The notes: a model not told the origin generated them from the letters alone. 64,000 nt of DNA from an uncultured Clostridia bacterium (GCA_947166275.1 CAMVDP010000002.1:62001-126000); one strand, 5' to 3'. Positions 42,703 to 52,966 are shown, numbered from the stretch's first letter. Numbers and translations: made by a program.

Positions 42703-43725
42703 ATGAGAATTGCAGTTGACGCGTTCGGCGGCGACAACGCTCCGGACGAAGTGATAAAAGGCGCGGCGGACGCGATCAAGGAGTACGCCGACAGACATAT
42801 CGAAGTGATACTCACCGGAGATGAAAAGACCATAAACGAGCGTATCGACGCTCTCGGTGTTTCGCGTGACGGCATAAGCATCGAGCCGGCGGATGGAGTT
42901 ATCCGCATTGAGGACAATCCGCAGGATATCCGCAGGAGCAAGGCAAACTGCTCCATGGGACGGGCGTTCGCACTCGTCAAGGAAGGTAAAGCTGACGCAT
43001 TCGTAAGCGCGGGCAGCACCGCGGCGATCGTTGTCGGCGGAACTGTCGTGATAGGCAGACTCAAAGGCGTGAAGCGTCCGTCGCTGGTACCGATAATGCC
43101 GTCTATTTCAGGACAGTATCTGCTGCTGGACGGCGGAGCTAACCTTGAATGCCGCCCCGAAATGCTGATGCAGTTCGCGGTAATGGGCAGCATATATATG
43201 CGCGAGCTCATGGGCGTTGAAAAGCCCCGCGTCGGACTTCTCAACATCGGCGCGGAAGAGGAAAAGGGACGCGACCTCGAGCATGGAGCGTACGAGCTTC
43301 TCAAAAAGTCCGACCTCAACTTCGTCGGCAACGTGGAAGCACGTGACGTTCCGCTCGGAGCTGTGGACGTTATAGTTACTGACGGCTTTACCGGCAACAT
43401 CTACCTCAAAGCTGTCGAGGGCATGGGGAAGTTCATGAAGCGCGCCCTGAAAGAGACGATCTTCGGCAGCGGGATATCAAAAGTCGGCGCAGTGTTCGCG
43501 CTCGGCGGGATCAAGAAAATATCCAAACAGATGGACTACCGCGAGGTGGGCGGCTCACCGCTGCTCGGCTCCGCGAGACCAGTCATAAAAGCGCACGGCA
43601 GCAGTGACGCTGTGGCATTCAAAAACGCGATCAGACAGGCGAACGACTTCGCCGAACAGAACGTGAACGCAAAGATAACAGATGCTTTGAGCGCATTCGA
43701 GACTTCGGGAAAGGAAGATGCGTAA
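42703..43725 (+). CDS. plsX: Phosphate acyltransferase PlsX
   Basis: A 340-residue peripheral membrane enzyme that makes acyl-phosphate from acyl-ACP for phospholipid synthesis. DAFGGDNAPDEVIKGA lies at 5-20, SAGSTAA near 103, and NIGAEEEKG near 185. It starts 3 nt after trmFO. An acpP gene, often found between plsX and rnc, is absent here. Confidence 0.96.
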   Translation: MRIAVDAFGGDNAPDEVIKGAADAIKEYADRHIEVILTGDEKTINERIDALGVSRDGISIEPADGVIRIEDNPQDIRRSKANCSMGRAFALVKEGKADAFVSAGSTAAIVVGGTVVIGRLKGVKRPSLVPIMPSISGQYLLLDGGANLECRPEMLMQFAVMGSIYMRELMGVEKPRVGLLNIGAEEEKGRDLEHGAYELLKKSDLNFVGNVEARDVPLGAVDVIVTDGFTGNIYLKAVEGMGKFMKRALKETIFGSGISKVGAVFALGGIKKISKQMDYREVGGSPLLGSARPVIKAHGSSDAVAFKNAIRQANDFAEQNVNAKITDALSAFETSGKEDA

Positions 43726-43727
43726 AC

Positions 43728-44402
43728 GTGAACGCACTTGAAAACAAGATCGGATACAAGTTCAAAAATCGTGCTCTGCTCGAAAAGGCACTTACCCATT
43801 CATCCTACGTGAACGGCAAACAGAACAGCAACGAACGGCTCGAATTTCTCGGCGACAGCGTGCTTTCGCTTGTGGTGTCGCAGCATCTGTTCTCGCAGCT
43901 TGACGTACCGGAGGGTATGCTCACGAAGATACGTGCGAAGCTCGTCTGCGAGGATTCTTTGTTTTCATTCGCAAACCGCATCTCGCTGGGAGAGTATATA
44001 AAGCTCGGCAAGGGTGAGGTGGCTACCGGCGGGCGTAGCAGAAAATCCATACTCGCGGACGCGTTTGAAGCGCTCATAGCGGCGATATTCCTGGACGGCG
44101 GGCTTGAAAGCGCACGCAGCTTCATTATCGGATTTATACCACCGAATGACACGCTCAAAAGCAACAAGCTGACATTCGGCGACTTCAAAACGAGCCTACA
44201 GGAGGTCATCCAGAAAAACCCCGAAGAGCACATTGAATACCGCATCGTGAACGAGACAGGAGCGGCGCACTGCCGGACATTCACAGCGAACGTGCTGCTC
44301 AACGGACAGGTCATCGGAAAAGGCTCCGGAAGAAGCAAGAAGGAAGCCGAAATGGAAGCTGCCAAAGAGGCTTTGAGTCTCATGGGATATGAAACAGACT
44401 AA
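43728..44402 (+). CDS. rnc: Ribonuclease III
   Basis: A 224-residue double-stranded-RNA endonuclease for rRNA processing. The catalytic signature ERLEFLGDSVLS lies near 37-48, a second acidic site is DAFEALIAAIFLDGG near 115, and a dsRNA-binding domain occupies about 155-222 (GKGSGRSKKEAEMEAAKEAL). The start is a GTG at 43728, just after the plsX stop, with AAGGAAG about 10 nt upstream. It overlaps the radical SAM gene by 14 nt. Confidence 0.96.
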   Translation: MNALENKIGYKFKNRALLEKALTHSSYVNGKQNSNERLEFLGDSVLSLVVSQHLFSQLDVPEGMLTKIRAKLVCEDSLFSFANRISLGEYIKLGKGEVATGGRSRKSILADAFEALIAAIFLDGGLESARSFIIGFIPPNDTLKSNKLTFGDFKTSLQEVIQKNPEEHIEYRIVNETGAAHCRTFTANVLLNGQVIGKGSGRSKKEAEMEAAKEALSLMGYETD

Positions 44403-45387
44403 CATCTCCGTTTTCGTGCCGCATACCGGCTGTCCGCACCGCTGCACGTTCTGCGACCAGCGAACGATAAGCGGCGAAGTGAAGGCTCCCACCGCGGATG
44501 AGGTGAGGTCGCTGCTGCGGGAACAGGTCCCCGTGCTGCGTGAACATGATACCCGCGCGGAGATAGCATTCTTCGGCGGCAGCTTCACGGGCATCGCGCA
44601 CGGATACATGGTATCGCTGCTTGAAGCCGCACATGAAGCCGTGATGGCTCACCCGGACGTTTACTGCGGCATACGCTGCTCCACCCGCCCGGACTTCATC
44701 GACGAGGAGACCCTCGATGTATTGTGTTCATACGGCATGACAGCGGTAGAGCTCGGTGCGCAGAGCATGAACGACAATGTGCTCCGGCTCAACGAACGCG
44801 GACATACCGCGCATGACGTAGAGACTGCCGCAGCTATGATAAAGCAGCGGGAACTGTCACTCGGGCTGCAGATGATGACGGGGCTGTACGGTGACAAACC
44901 GGAATACTGCGTCCAGACCGCGGAGCGATTCATAGCTCTCGGCGCTGACACAGTTCGCATCTACCCCACCGTGATACTTGCCGGTACACGGCTCGGCGAG
45001 CTGTACGAAAGCGGCGAATACCGCACGTTTACTTTCGGTGAGACCGTGGAGCTGTGCGCGGGACTTCTGCGTATGTTCGATAAGGCACACATACCGGTGA
45101 TACGGCTCGGGCTGCACGCAAGCAAGGATGTCGAAGCAAAAATGCTCGGCGGGGTATATCACCCGGCGCTTCGTGAGATCGTCGAGAGCCGTGTATTCTA
45201 CGAGGAGATGCTCGAAGAGATGAAACGGCTCGGAGGTCATAGATTCACTGTGTACACCGACCCCACAAACATCAGCAAAATAGTCGGACAAAGGAAAGAG
45301 AACAAGGAAAAGCTGAATGCGAACGGCTTTGACTTTGTTATAAAAACAGAACAAGGAACGAGACTAAGGATAGAAAATGCACTTTAA
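44389..45387 (+). CDS. Elp3-like radical SAM protein
   Basis: A 332-residue radical SAM protein. Cys15, Cys19 and Cys22 (CPHRCTFCDQ) coordinate the cluster, followed by AFFGGSFTG near 66 and LGAQSMND near 122. It lacks the acetyltransferase half of true Elp3. This family commonly sits between rnc and smc in Clostridia, and its reaction is unknown. It overlaps rnc by 14 nt and smc by 11 nt, so all three are translationally coupled. Confidence 0.92.
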   Translation: MKQTNISVFVPHTGCPHRCTFCDQRTISGEVKAPTADEVRSLLREQVPVLREHDTRAEIAFFGGSFTGIAHGYMVSLLEAAHEAVMAHPDVYCGIRCSTRPDFIDEETLDVLCSYGMTAVELGAQSMNDNVLRLNERGHTAHDVETAAAMIKQRELSLGLQMMTGLYGDKPEYCVQTAERFIALGADTVRIYPTVILAGTRLGELYESGEYRTFTFGETVELCAGLLRMFDKAHIPVIRLGLHASKDVEAKMLGGVYHPALREIVESRVFYEEMLEEMKRLGGHRFTVYTDPTNISKIVGQRKENKEKLNANGFDFVIKTEQGTRLRIENAL

Positions 45388-48300
45388 AACACTTGAGATA
45401 CAGGGCTTCAAGTCATTTGCGGACAAGACTCTGCTCGATTTCGATACCAAGATGACCGCCGTGGTCGGAAGCAACGGCAACGGTAAGAGCAACATAAGCG
45501 ACGCGCTGCGCTGGGTAATGGGCGAACAGGGCGCAAAGACGCTGCGCGGTGACAAGATGGAGGACGTTATCTTCCACGGTACCGTCACGCGTAAGCAGAT
45601 GGGCTTCGCCAAAGTCGCGCTCACGATCGACAACACCGACCGTGCGCTCAAAGTCGACAACGACGAAGTAGTTATAGCGCGTAAGCTCTACCGCACAGGC
45701 GAGAGCGAATACCTTATAAACGGCGACAAATGCAGGCTCAAAGATATCCAGGAGCTTCTCATGGGCACCGGACTCGGACGTGAGGGCTACTCGATAATCG
45801 GACAGGGACGCGTCGCAGAGATAGTCAATGCAAAAGGCTCACAGCGTCGCGAGATATTTGAAGAGGCAGCGGGAGTATCAAAATTCCTGCATCAGAAGGC
45901 TGACGCGGAACGTGAGCTTGCCCGTGCGGAAGCGAACTACCTGCGTCTGAAAGACTCGGAGACCGCGCTCTCGGAGCGTGTGCCGAAGCTTCAGAAAGCA
46001 TCGGAAAAAGCAATAAAGGCAAAGGGCCTGATCGAGCGCGAAAAGAACATCGAGATCTCTGTAACAGCTGCAGAGCTCGAACGCCTTGACAAGGATATGT
46101 CAGATATCGAGAACTCGATACTTGAGAACCAGGGTCAGTGCGAGCACTTCGACCGCGAGATAGGTGAACTTGAGGAAGAAAGCGATACGCTCACCACCAG
46201 AAAGGGTCAGTACGCCGCACAGCTCGACGACCTTCGTAAAAGCTCGGAATCCGCACGTGACGAGATAGCAAACGCGGATAAGGATATCGCCGTACTTGAA
46301 AACGAGATAAAGCATAACGAGGAACGCCTCAAAGACATAGAGCGCCGCCGCGAGGAAAGCAAGCGCAGCGCAGGAGAGTTCACCGCACAGATCGGCGGAC
46401 TTGAAAAACAGGCAGAGGCAAAGCGCCGCGACTGTGAAAAGCTATCGGCACAGATAGAGGAACTCAAAGCGAAGCTCGGCTCCGACGATGAGAGCGGAAA
46501 AGAGCTCGATGACGAGTACAAGGCTCTCGACAGCGAGACCGCTAAACTGTACGCGCGCTTCACAGAAGCAAGACTCACGGTGCAGCAGGCTGAAAAGACC
46601 CGCGCTGACATAGCAGAACGACTCGAAGCAGACTCCAAAGGCATCGAGGATCGCGAAAAGGCCGCGGAAGAACATCGCGCAAGACGCAGAGCACTGACGG
46701 AAGAGCTGGATGCTCTGACCGAGGAACGCTCGGAGCTTGAAAATAAACTCGGCGGCTATAACAAGCTATTCGAAAACAAGAACTCAAAGCTCACCGAAAG
46801 CCGCACAAAATATGAACAGCTTCGCCGCACGTTCGACGGCAAACGCCAGAAGCTCGACGCTCTCAATGATATCGAGAAGAACATGTACGGCTACTTCAAC
46901 AGCGTCAAGGCTGTCATGAACGCTAAGCGCTCCGGTCAGCTCGGAGGCATACACGGCACGGTTGCAGAGCTTATATCCGTTGACGGGAAGTATTCTGTAG
47001 CTATCGAGACCGCGCTCGGCAACGCTCTGCAGAATATCGTTGTCGACAACGAAGAGACCGCTAAACGCTGCATCAGGTTCCTGCAGGACACCAAGAGCGG
47101 CTCGTCCACTTTCTACCCGATCACTTCGATGAAAGGGACACTGCTCAAACAGGACGGGCTCGATGACGAGGACGGCTTCGAGGGCATCGCTTCGGAGCTC
47201 GTGAAGTGTGACGCAAAGTATACGGATATCATCCGGCAGGTGCTCGGAAGAACAGCTGTGGTGGATGATATCAATTCAGCAACAAGGATCGCGAGAAAAT
47301 ACGGGTACAAGTTCCGCATCATCTCGCTCGACGGCTCGATAATCAACGCGGGCGGCTCATACACCGGCGGTTCACGCAAGGAAAAGAGCGGAATCATCAC
47401 GCGTAAGCAGGAGATCGAGACGCTCGAAAAAGAGATCGCGGAGATATCCGAAACTATAAAGACCCAGCAGGCCGACTACTCGACCCTGTCCGCCGAAGTC
47501 AGCAAGATGAGCATAGAGATCGAAGGCTTCACCGAGCGGCTCAACGTGATCAAGCAGGAGGATGCGCGTCTTGGCGCCGAGATCAACGGTATCAAGGATC
47601 TGATACGTCAGTCAGAGGAACAGCAGGACAGCGCCGAATCTCTGATCGCGAGGAGCCGTAAACAGCTGAAAGAACAGGACGACCTTATCAAGACAAAGAA
47701 AGAAGAGTCCTGGACGCTCGAAAAGCAGATCACCGCGAACAACGAAAAGCTGAAAGCTGCGGGCGAGAAGCTGGAAAAAGCAAACGCGAAACGCGCCGAG
47801 ACTGCCGAGAAGATATCACAGCTCAACATTGACCGTCTCAACGCCGAAAACGACATAAAAACGATCATGGCGCAGAAGACCGAGGTCGAGCACGCAAGAG
47901 ATGCCGCTGCGGGAAGCGGTGAACGGTTCGACCGTGAAACTGCCGAGGTCAGCGCGTCCACAGAGGAGATCAAGAAACAGATCGAAGAGCGCAGAAAGGA
48001 AGCCGAGGAAGCAAGCAAACGCTACGGCGATACCGGTACTGCGATCGAGGAGCTGATACGCAAGCAGAACGACTGTGAAAAGCGAATCAGCGAGCTCGCT
48101 AAAGAAGTACGCGAGAAGAGCTCCGACAAGGAGAAGTTCTCCGTGGCACTCGCTTCAGCTACAGAAAAGCGCGCTTCGGCAGACCGCGAACGTGACAAGC
48201 TGCGGCTGTCGCTGTGGGAGAAATACACGCTCACGGTGAGCGAAGCCAAAGAGACTGCCGAAAAGCTCGAAGACCTGGCAGCGGCGCGGCGTGAGCTGCA

Positions 48301-48943
48301 AAGCCTGCGCGGACAGATAAATGCGCTGGGCGACATAAACTTCGCTGCCATAGAGGAATATGAGACCGTAAAGGCTGAATATGACACGCTCTCGACGCAG
48401 CTGCGCGATGTGGAGAAATCAAAGCATGAGCTCGAAAAGCTGATAAACAACCTGACTGCGGACATAAAGGCGAGGTTTTTGGCAAGCTTCAATGATATCA
48501 ACGATAAGTTCAGCAAGGTGTTCAAGGAGGTATTCGGCGGCGGCGAGGCACACCTGGAGCTCATTGACCCCGAAAACGTGCTGGAAAGCGGCATAGAGAT
48601 ATTCGCGGCACCTCCGGGAAAGCTGATAAAGAACCTGATATCGCTGTCCGGCGGAGAGCAGACTATGGTGGCTATCACGATATACTTCGCGATACTCATG
48701 CACCGCCCCACCCCGTTCTGTATGCTTGACGAGGTCGACGCGGCGCTGGATGAGATCAACGTCGTGAAGTACGTGACGTACCTGAAGCGCTTCTGTACCA
48801 ACACACAGCTCATGATCATCACCCACAGGCGCGGCACGATCGAAGGCTGCGATGTACTGTACGGTGTGTTCATGCAGGAAAAGGGAGTCTCACGGCTGAT
48901 ACATCAGGAGCTTATCGACGACATGGAGCTGGAGCTCGATTAA
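45377..48943 (+). CDS. smc: Chromosome condensation ATPase SMC
   Basis: The 1188-residue SMC that organises and segregates the chromosome with ScpA and ScpB. Walker A is GSNGNGKSNISDALRW near 32. Long coiled coils lie at about 170-500 and 665-1010, with the hinge at about 515-640 (LGGIHGTVAELI ... GGSYTGGS). The signature is LSGGEQ near 1095 and Walker B is CMLDEVDAALD near 1115. AAGGA lies before the ATG. Confidence 0.98.
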   Translation: MHFKTLEIQGFKSFADKTLLDFDTKMTAVVGSNGNGKSNISDALRWVMGEQGAKTLRGDKMEDVIFHGTVTRKQMGFAKVALTIDNTDRALKVDNDEVVIARKLYRTGESEYLINGDKCRLKDIQELLMGTGLGREGYSIIGQGRVAEIVNAKGSQRREIFEEAAGVSKFLHQKADAERELARAEANYLRLKDSETALSERVPKLQKASEKAIKAKGLIEREKNIEISVTAAELERLDKDMSDIENSILENQGQCEHFDREIGELEEESDTLTTRKGQYAAQLDDLRKSSESARDEIANADKDIAVLENEIKHNEERLKDIERRREESKRSAGEFTAQIGGLEKQAEAKRRDCEKLSAQIEELKAKLGSDDESGKELDDEYKALDSETAKLYARFTEARLTVQQAEKTRADIAERLEADSKGIEDREKAAEEHRARRRALTEELDALTEERSELENKLGGYNKLFENKNSKLTESRTKYEQLRRTFDGKRQKLDALNDIEKNMYGYFNSVKAVMNAKRSGQLGGIHGTVAELISVDGKYSVAIETALGNALQNIVVDNEETAKRCIRFLQDTKSGSSTFYPITSMKGTLLKQDGLDDEDGFEGIASELVKCDAKYTDIIRQVLGRTAVVDDINSATRIARKYGYKFRIISLDGSIINAGGSYTGGSRKEKSGIITRKQEIETLEKEIAEISETIKTQQADYSTLSAEVSKMSIEIEGFTERLNVIKQEDARLGAEINGIKDLIRQSEEQQDSAESLIARSRKQLKEQDDLIKTKKEESWTLEKQITANNEKLKAAGEKLEKANAKRAETAEKISQLNIDRLNAENDIKTIMAQKTEVEHARDAAAGSGERFDRETAEVSASTEEIKKQIEERRKEAEEASKRYGDTGTAIEELIRKQNDCEKRISELAKEVREKSSDKEKFSVALASATEKRASADRERDKLRLSLWEKYTLTVSEAKETAEKLEDLAAARRELQSLRGQINALGDINFAAIEEYETVKAEYDTLSTQLRDVEKSKHELEKLINNLTADIKARFLASFNDINDKFSKVFKEVFGGGEAHLELIDPENVLESGIEIFAAPPGKLIKNLISLSGGEQTMVAITIYFAILMHRPTPFCMLDEVDAALDEINVVKYVTYLKRFCTNTQLMIITHRRGTIEGCDVLYGVFMQEKGVSRLIHQELIDDMELELD

Positions 48944-48972
48944 TGATTCGTTGAAAGAAAAGAGGAAGCTTG

Positions 48973-49584
48973 ATGAACAGACTTATCGCAAAAACAGGCG
49001 CGGCACTTGTCACTCTGACAGTTTTTCTGTTCGCGGTATTCATACTGATAAACTTCCCGTTCGGCTCGTATTTTGTGTGTATGATACTGCCGCTCGGATT
49101 TATAATGATGACCGCGGGGCTGCATCACGAGAGCATCGATGACCGCAAGGTACCCGCAAATACCGGGCTCGTTCTTTCCGCTGTATATGCGGTCCTGATA
49201 CTGCTCGTATACTATTCGCAGTGCACAACGGTAAGCCTTGAGGAGCTGTCCGGACAGGCTTCGCGCGTTCTCAACTATCAGTGCGGCGGACTTATGTTCA
49301 ACTACGACCTTCTCGGGTACGGAATGATGGCACTGTCTACGTTTTTTACTGGCCTCGCGTTCAGAGCGGAAAACAAGCCTGACAAGTGGCTGAAACGGCT
49401 GCTCATCATACATGGCGCGTTCTTCCCCGGCTGCTTCATTATGCCGATGACGGGAATGTTCTTAAACCTTGAAAACAGCGGCGAAGGCGGAAGCATAGCT
49501 CTGCTTGTCTGGTGCGCTTACTTCATTCCCGTGGGCGTGCTGGCATTCATACATTTCGGTAAAGGCCCGAAACAGAAAGGATAA
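48973..49584 (+). CDS. Integral membrane protein, unknown
   Basis: A 203-residue protein with about six hydrophobic segments (near 8-28, 32-48, 62-85, 108-128, 142-162 and 175-195). I do not recognise it. GAGGAAG lies just before the ATG at 48973. It is wedged between smc and ftsY, 4 nt before ftsY, so it is part of this operon; a link to the SRP pathway or segregation is only positional. Confidence 0.78.
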   Translation: MNRLIAKTGAALVTLTVFLFAVFILINFPFGSYFVCMILPLGFIMMTAGLHHESIDDRKVPANTGLVLSAVYAVLILLVYYSQCTTVSLEELSGQASRVLNYQCGGLMFNYDLLGYGMMALSTFFTGLAFRAENKPDKWLKRLLIIHGAFFPGCFIMPMTGMFLNLENSGEGGSIALLVWCAYFIPVGVLAFIHFGKGPKQKG

Positions 49585-49587
49585 TAA

Positions 49588-50544
49588 ATGGGATTTTTTG
49601 ACAAGCTCAAAGAAGGCTTAAAGAAGACGAAGGACAGCTTCGTCGCAAAGGTCAACACGCTCGTGAACTCGTTCACGAAGATTGATGAGGACTTTTTCGA
49701 GGAACTGGAGGAAACTCTGATACTGTCGGATATAGGAGCGGTAACGGCAGAAAACATCTGCACGAAGCTCCGCGCTGAAGTAAAGCGCACCGGCACTACC
49801 GATACTGCGGCGGTAAAGGGGCTGCTCAAAGGGATAGTAGCCGATATGCTTCGGGGGGACAACTCGCTGATGCTCGACACGAAGCCCTCCGCGATACTCG
49901 TTATCGGCGTGAACGGCGCGGGTAAGACCACGACTATCGGAAAGCTCGCGGCAAACCTGAAGCGCGACGGCAAAAAGGTCATAGTAGCCGCAGCCGATAC
50001 TTTCAGAGCCGCAGCGATAGACCAGCTGAACGTCTGGACGGACAGAGCGGGCGTGGACATCGTAAAGCACGCCGAGGGCAGCGACCCGGCATCGGTGGTA
50101 TTCGACGCATGCTCGGCTGCAAAAGCGAGAAACGCGGATGTACTTATCATCGATACCGCCGGAAGACTTCACAACAAGAAGAACCTCATGGACGAATTAC
50201 GAAAGATATCCGGTATCGTGTCAAAACAGCTTCCGGAGTGCTCGCTGGAGACGCTGTTGGTACTGGACGCAACAACGGGACAGAACGCGGTCAACCAGGC
50301 GCGGCTCTTCAAGGAAGTCTGTGACATCACGGGCATCGTACTCACAAAGCTCGACGGTACCGCCAAGGGCGGCATAATACTTCCGATAAAGGATGAGCTC
50401 GGGATACCGGTGAAGCTCGTAGGCGTCGGCGAGAAAATAGATGACCTGCAGAACTTCATTCCCGAGGATTACGCGGAGATACTCTTTGCAGAAGACGAAA
50501 ACACAAAAACTGACGACGAAGATGAAAATGAGGAAGACGAATAA
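49588..50544 (+). CDS. ftsY: SRP receptor FtsY
   Basis: A 318-residue GTPase that docks SRP-ribosome complexes at the membrane. An N-domain helix bundle (1-95) precedes the G-domain: GVNGAGKTTTIGKLA near 108, DTFRAAA near 140, DTAGR near 190 and TKLDGTAKGG near 250. The N-terminal acidic A-domain is absent, as in most Firmicutes, but an acidic tail of about 18 residues ends the protein. Confidence 0.97.
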   Translation: MGFFDKLKEGLKKTKDSFVAKVNTLVNSFTKIDEDFFEELEETLILSDIGAVTAENICTKLRAEVKRTGTTDTAAVKGLLKGIVADMLRGDNSLMLDTKPSAILVIGVNGAGKTTTIGKLAANLKRDGKKVIVAAADTFRAAAIDQLNVWTDRAGVDIVKHAEGSDPASVVFDACSAAKARNADVLIIDTAGRLHNKKNLMDELRKISGIVSKQLPECSLETLLVLDATTGQNAVNQARLFKEVCDITGIVLTKLDGTAKGGIILPIKDELGIPVKLVGVGEKIDDLQNFIPEDYAEILFAEDENTKTDDEDENEEDE

Positions 50545-50546
50545 CG

Positions 50547-51137
50547 ATGAAACTTGTAATTGCTACGAATAACCAGGGTAAAGTAAGAGAGATAAAAGAA
50601 ATGCTCACACCGCTCGGATATGAACCCATATCGCTCAAGGACGCGGGGATCGAGATAGATGTGGTCGAGGACGGTGAGACCTTCGCAGAAAACGCTCACA
50701 AGAAGGCTGCTGCGGTATACGAGATATGCCGCTGCCCCGTCATCGCAGATGACAGCGGTCTTGAGGTGGATTTCCTCGGCGGTGCGCCCGGAATATACTC
50801 CGCACGCTACGCAGGCGAGAATGCCACCGATGAACAGCGTGTGCAGAAAATACTCGATGAGCTCGATGGCGTGGATATGAGCATGAGAACGGCACGGTTC
50901 GTCTGCTCTATATACTGCATACTCGACGACGAGACCGAGTACAGCGTGCGCGGGACGCTCGAAGGCTTCATAGGAACAGAGCCTATGGGAGAGAACGGCT
51001 TCGGTTACGACCCTATCTTCATGGTGGACGAGGAAACAAGCGTGGCAATGCTTCCGCCCGAAGAGAAAAACCGCATAAGCCACCGTGCGTCGGCGATCCG
51101 GCAACTCACAGAAATACTTTCAAAGGAAAATCAATAA
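50547..51137 (+). CDS. rdgB: XTP/dITP pyrophosphatase
   Basis: A 196-residue house-cleaning NTPase of the RdgB/HAM1 family that removes ITP, dITP and XTP. TNNQGKVREIKEML lies at 5-18, ADDSGLEVDFLGGAPGIYSARYAG near 68-91, GFGYDPIF near 150 and SHRASA near 177. It starts 3 nt after ftsY and is coupled to it. Confidence 0.95.
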   Translation: MKLVIATNNQGKVREIKEMLTPLGYEPISLKDAGIEIDVVEDGETFAENAHKKAAAVYEICRCPVIADDSGLEVDFLGGAPGIYSARYAGENATDEQRVQKILDELDGVDMSMRTARFVCSIYCILDDETEYSVRGTLEGFIGTEPMGENGFGYDPIFMVDEETSVAMLPPEEKNRISHRASAIRQLTEILSKENQ

Positions 51138-51152
51138 ACGGAGGAAAACAAA

Positions 51153-51500
51153 ATGAAAAAGATAGCAGTGGATCTGGCGGCAAAGAAGCTCGGCGAAAAA
51201 GCTGCGGATATCAGAAGAGCGGCTGACGAGGAGATCGTCATAAGCAAGAAGGTACAGACACTTGAGATACTCGTGGCTCTGCTCGGCGGCATCGTGCTCG
51301 GTATGTTCCTGTCGCCCCGCAAGAAGGTAAGCTACAAGATAGCAAGCGAGAACCACGATATCGGCGGCGGCGAGTTCTCTGTAAACAAGCCCGGCGGCAC
51401 CGATGACGATGATGTTGATGATGATGACTTCGATGACGATGACGATGACGATTTCGACACCGATGACAACGGCAAAAACGGCAAGTTCATCAAGCTTTAA
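51153..51500 (+). CDS. Small membrane protein with poly-Asp region
   Basis: A 115-residue protein that I do not recognise. Residues 1-30 are charged helix, a hydrophobic segment at about 34-51 (LEILVALLGGIVLGMF) may be a membrane anchor, and residues 85-108 are almost pure aspartate with Val and Phe. CGGAGGAAAA precedes the ATG. It lies between rdgB and yhbY. Confidence 0.75.
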   Translation: MKKIAVDLAAKKLGEKAADIRRAADEEIVISKKVQTLEILVALLGGIVLGMFLSPRKKVSYKIASENHDIGGGEFSVNKPGGTDDDDVDDDDFDDDDDDDFDTDDNGKNGKFIKL

Positions 51501-51512
51501 GGAGATACACGA

Positions 51513-51809
51513 ATGACGGGAAAAGAACGCGCGAAGCTGCGCGCACTCGCTAACACGTACGAGACCATACTGTACGTCGGAAAGAACGGTATCGGCGACG
51601 AGCTGATAAAGCAGGCGGATGACGCGCTCACCGCCCGTGAGATGATAAAGGGCAAGGTACACGAGACCTGCGAGCTCACACCGCGTGAGGTATGCGGTGA
51701 GCTCTGCGAGAAGCTCGGAGCGGAGCCCGTGCAGGTGATAGGCACAAAGTTCGTGCTGTACCGACAGAACAAGGATCCCGACAAGCGGGTGGTGTTCATA
51801 GATGAGTAA
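51513..51809 (+). CDS. yhbY: YhbY-type CRM-domain RNA-binding protein
   Basis: A 98-residue protein of the CRM (YhbY/YqeI) family, associated with 50S assembly. The fold starts GKERAKLRALANTYE, with YVGKNGIGDELIKQADDALTARE near 28-50 containing the GxxG-like loop. AAGGAGA precedes the ATG. It overlaps nadD by 8 nt. Confidence 0.94.
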   Translation: MTGKERAKLRALANTYETILYVGKNGIGDELIKQADDALTAREMIKGKVHETCELTPREVCGELCEKLGAEPVQVIGTKFVLYRQNKDPDKRVVFIDE

Positions 51810-52395
51810 GGTCGGCATTTTCGGCGGAGCATTTGACCCGCTGCACACCGGACATTTCGAGCTCGCGGTGCAGACAAGGAAAGAGCTGAAGCTCGCGGAG
51901 ATGCTGCTTATACCCGCCAATGACCCGCCGCTCAAGGACAAGGCTTGCTCCACATCCTTCGAGGACAGGTTCAGGATGATAAAGCTCGCGTTCGAGGGCA
52001 TGGACGGCTTTGCTGTATCGGATATCGAACGTAAGCTCGGCGGCAGGAGCTACACCATAAATACCGTGAGAGCGCTGCGGGAACTGTACCCGCCCAAGAC
52101 CGAGTTCCACCTTATCATCGGCGGCGACCAGCTTTTCAAACTACCGGAGTGGTACCGCTTCGAGGCGCTGCTGAAGGAGTGCAGAGTGACTGCTGTTACC
52201 CGCGGCGGCATAAGCTACGCGGATATGCAGGAATACGCAAACGAGCTCGGACATGTGCGGGTGCTCAACCTTGATATCCCGGAGATATCGTCCACAGAGC
52301 TTCGCGATAAGCTGAAAAAAGGGATCGATGTCAGCGGACTGATACCGGAGAAGGCACTCGCGTATATCACGGAGAGGGGGCTCTACCGTGGCTGA
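51802..52395 (+). CDS. nadD: Nicotinate-nucleotide adenylyltransferase
   Basis: A 197-residue enzyme of NAD synthesis, joining nicotinate mononucleotide and ATP. The HxGH-class motif is GGAFDPLHTGHFELA at 7-21, IIGGDQLFKLPEWYRFE lies near 97, and ISSTELRDKLKKG near 160. It overlaps yhbY upstream and yqeK downstream by 8 nt each, the conserved Firmicutes cluster. Confidence 0.96.
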   Translation: MSKVGIFGGAFDPLHTGHFELAVQTRKELKLAEMLLIPANDPPLKDKACSTSFEDRFRMIKLAFEGMDGFAVSDIERKLGGRSYTINTVRALRELYPPKTEFHLIIGGDQLFKLPEWYRFEALLKECRVTAVTRGGISYADMQEYANELGHVRVLNLDIPEISSTELRDKLKKGIDVSGLIPEKALAYITERGLYRG

Positions 52396-52966
52396 CGAAT
52401 ACAAGGACATGATACGCGGTATGATGGGCAAAAAGCGGTACATCCACTCCTGCAACGTGGCGGATATGTGCGTGAAGCTCGCACAGGTACACGGCGGCGA
52501 CGTAAACAAGGCGTACACCGCGGGTATACTGCACGACTGCCGCAAAGAAGCCGACGCGGAGACCCAGCGTGCGGAAATGATGGCAAGCGGGTTTTACGTT
52601 GACCCCGCAGAGCTCGACTCAAAAAGCACGTGGCACGGCATCGCGGCAGTGACATATCTGCGTGATACGCTCGGGATAACTGACAGCGACATACTCGGCG
52701 CGGTGAGATACCATACCGTGGCAAGAGCGGCAATGTCAAAGCTCGAAAAGATAGTGTACCTCGGCGACCTCGTGTCGGTGGAGCGTGACTTCCCCGATGT
52801 GGAAAAGTACCGCGCATACGCGCTCAAAGACCTCGATGACGGTATGTACCGCGCGCTTAAGTGGTCGGTGCAGAACCTTTCCGAAAACGACAAGAAGATA
52901 CCCGTCTCGACAATAGAAGCGTTCAACTACTATATGGACAGGCGGACGAAGAAAAAAGGAGAATAA
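52388..52966 (+). CDS. yqeK: YqeK-type HD-domain hydrolase
   Basis: A 192-residue HD-domain protein. Metal and catalytic residues are visible in KKRYIHSCNVADM (His near 20), ILHDCRKE (HD near 50), HGIAAV and YLGDLVSVERDF. B. subtilis-type YqeK enzymes hydrolyse diadenosine tetraphosphate symmetrically, which is the likely role here. It starts inside the end of nadD and is followed by rsfS. Confidence 0.93.
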   Translation: MADEYKDMIRGMMGKKRYIHSCNVADMCVKLAQVHGGDVNKAYTAGILHDCRKEADAETQRAEMMASGFYVDPAELDSKSTWHGIAAVTYLRDTLGITDSDILGAVRYHTVARAAMSKLEKIVYLGDLVSVERDFPDVEKYRAYALKDLDDGMYRALKWSVQNLSENDKKIPVSTIEAFNYYMDRRTKKKGE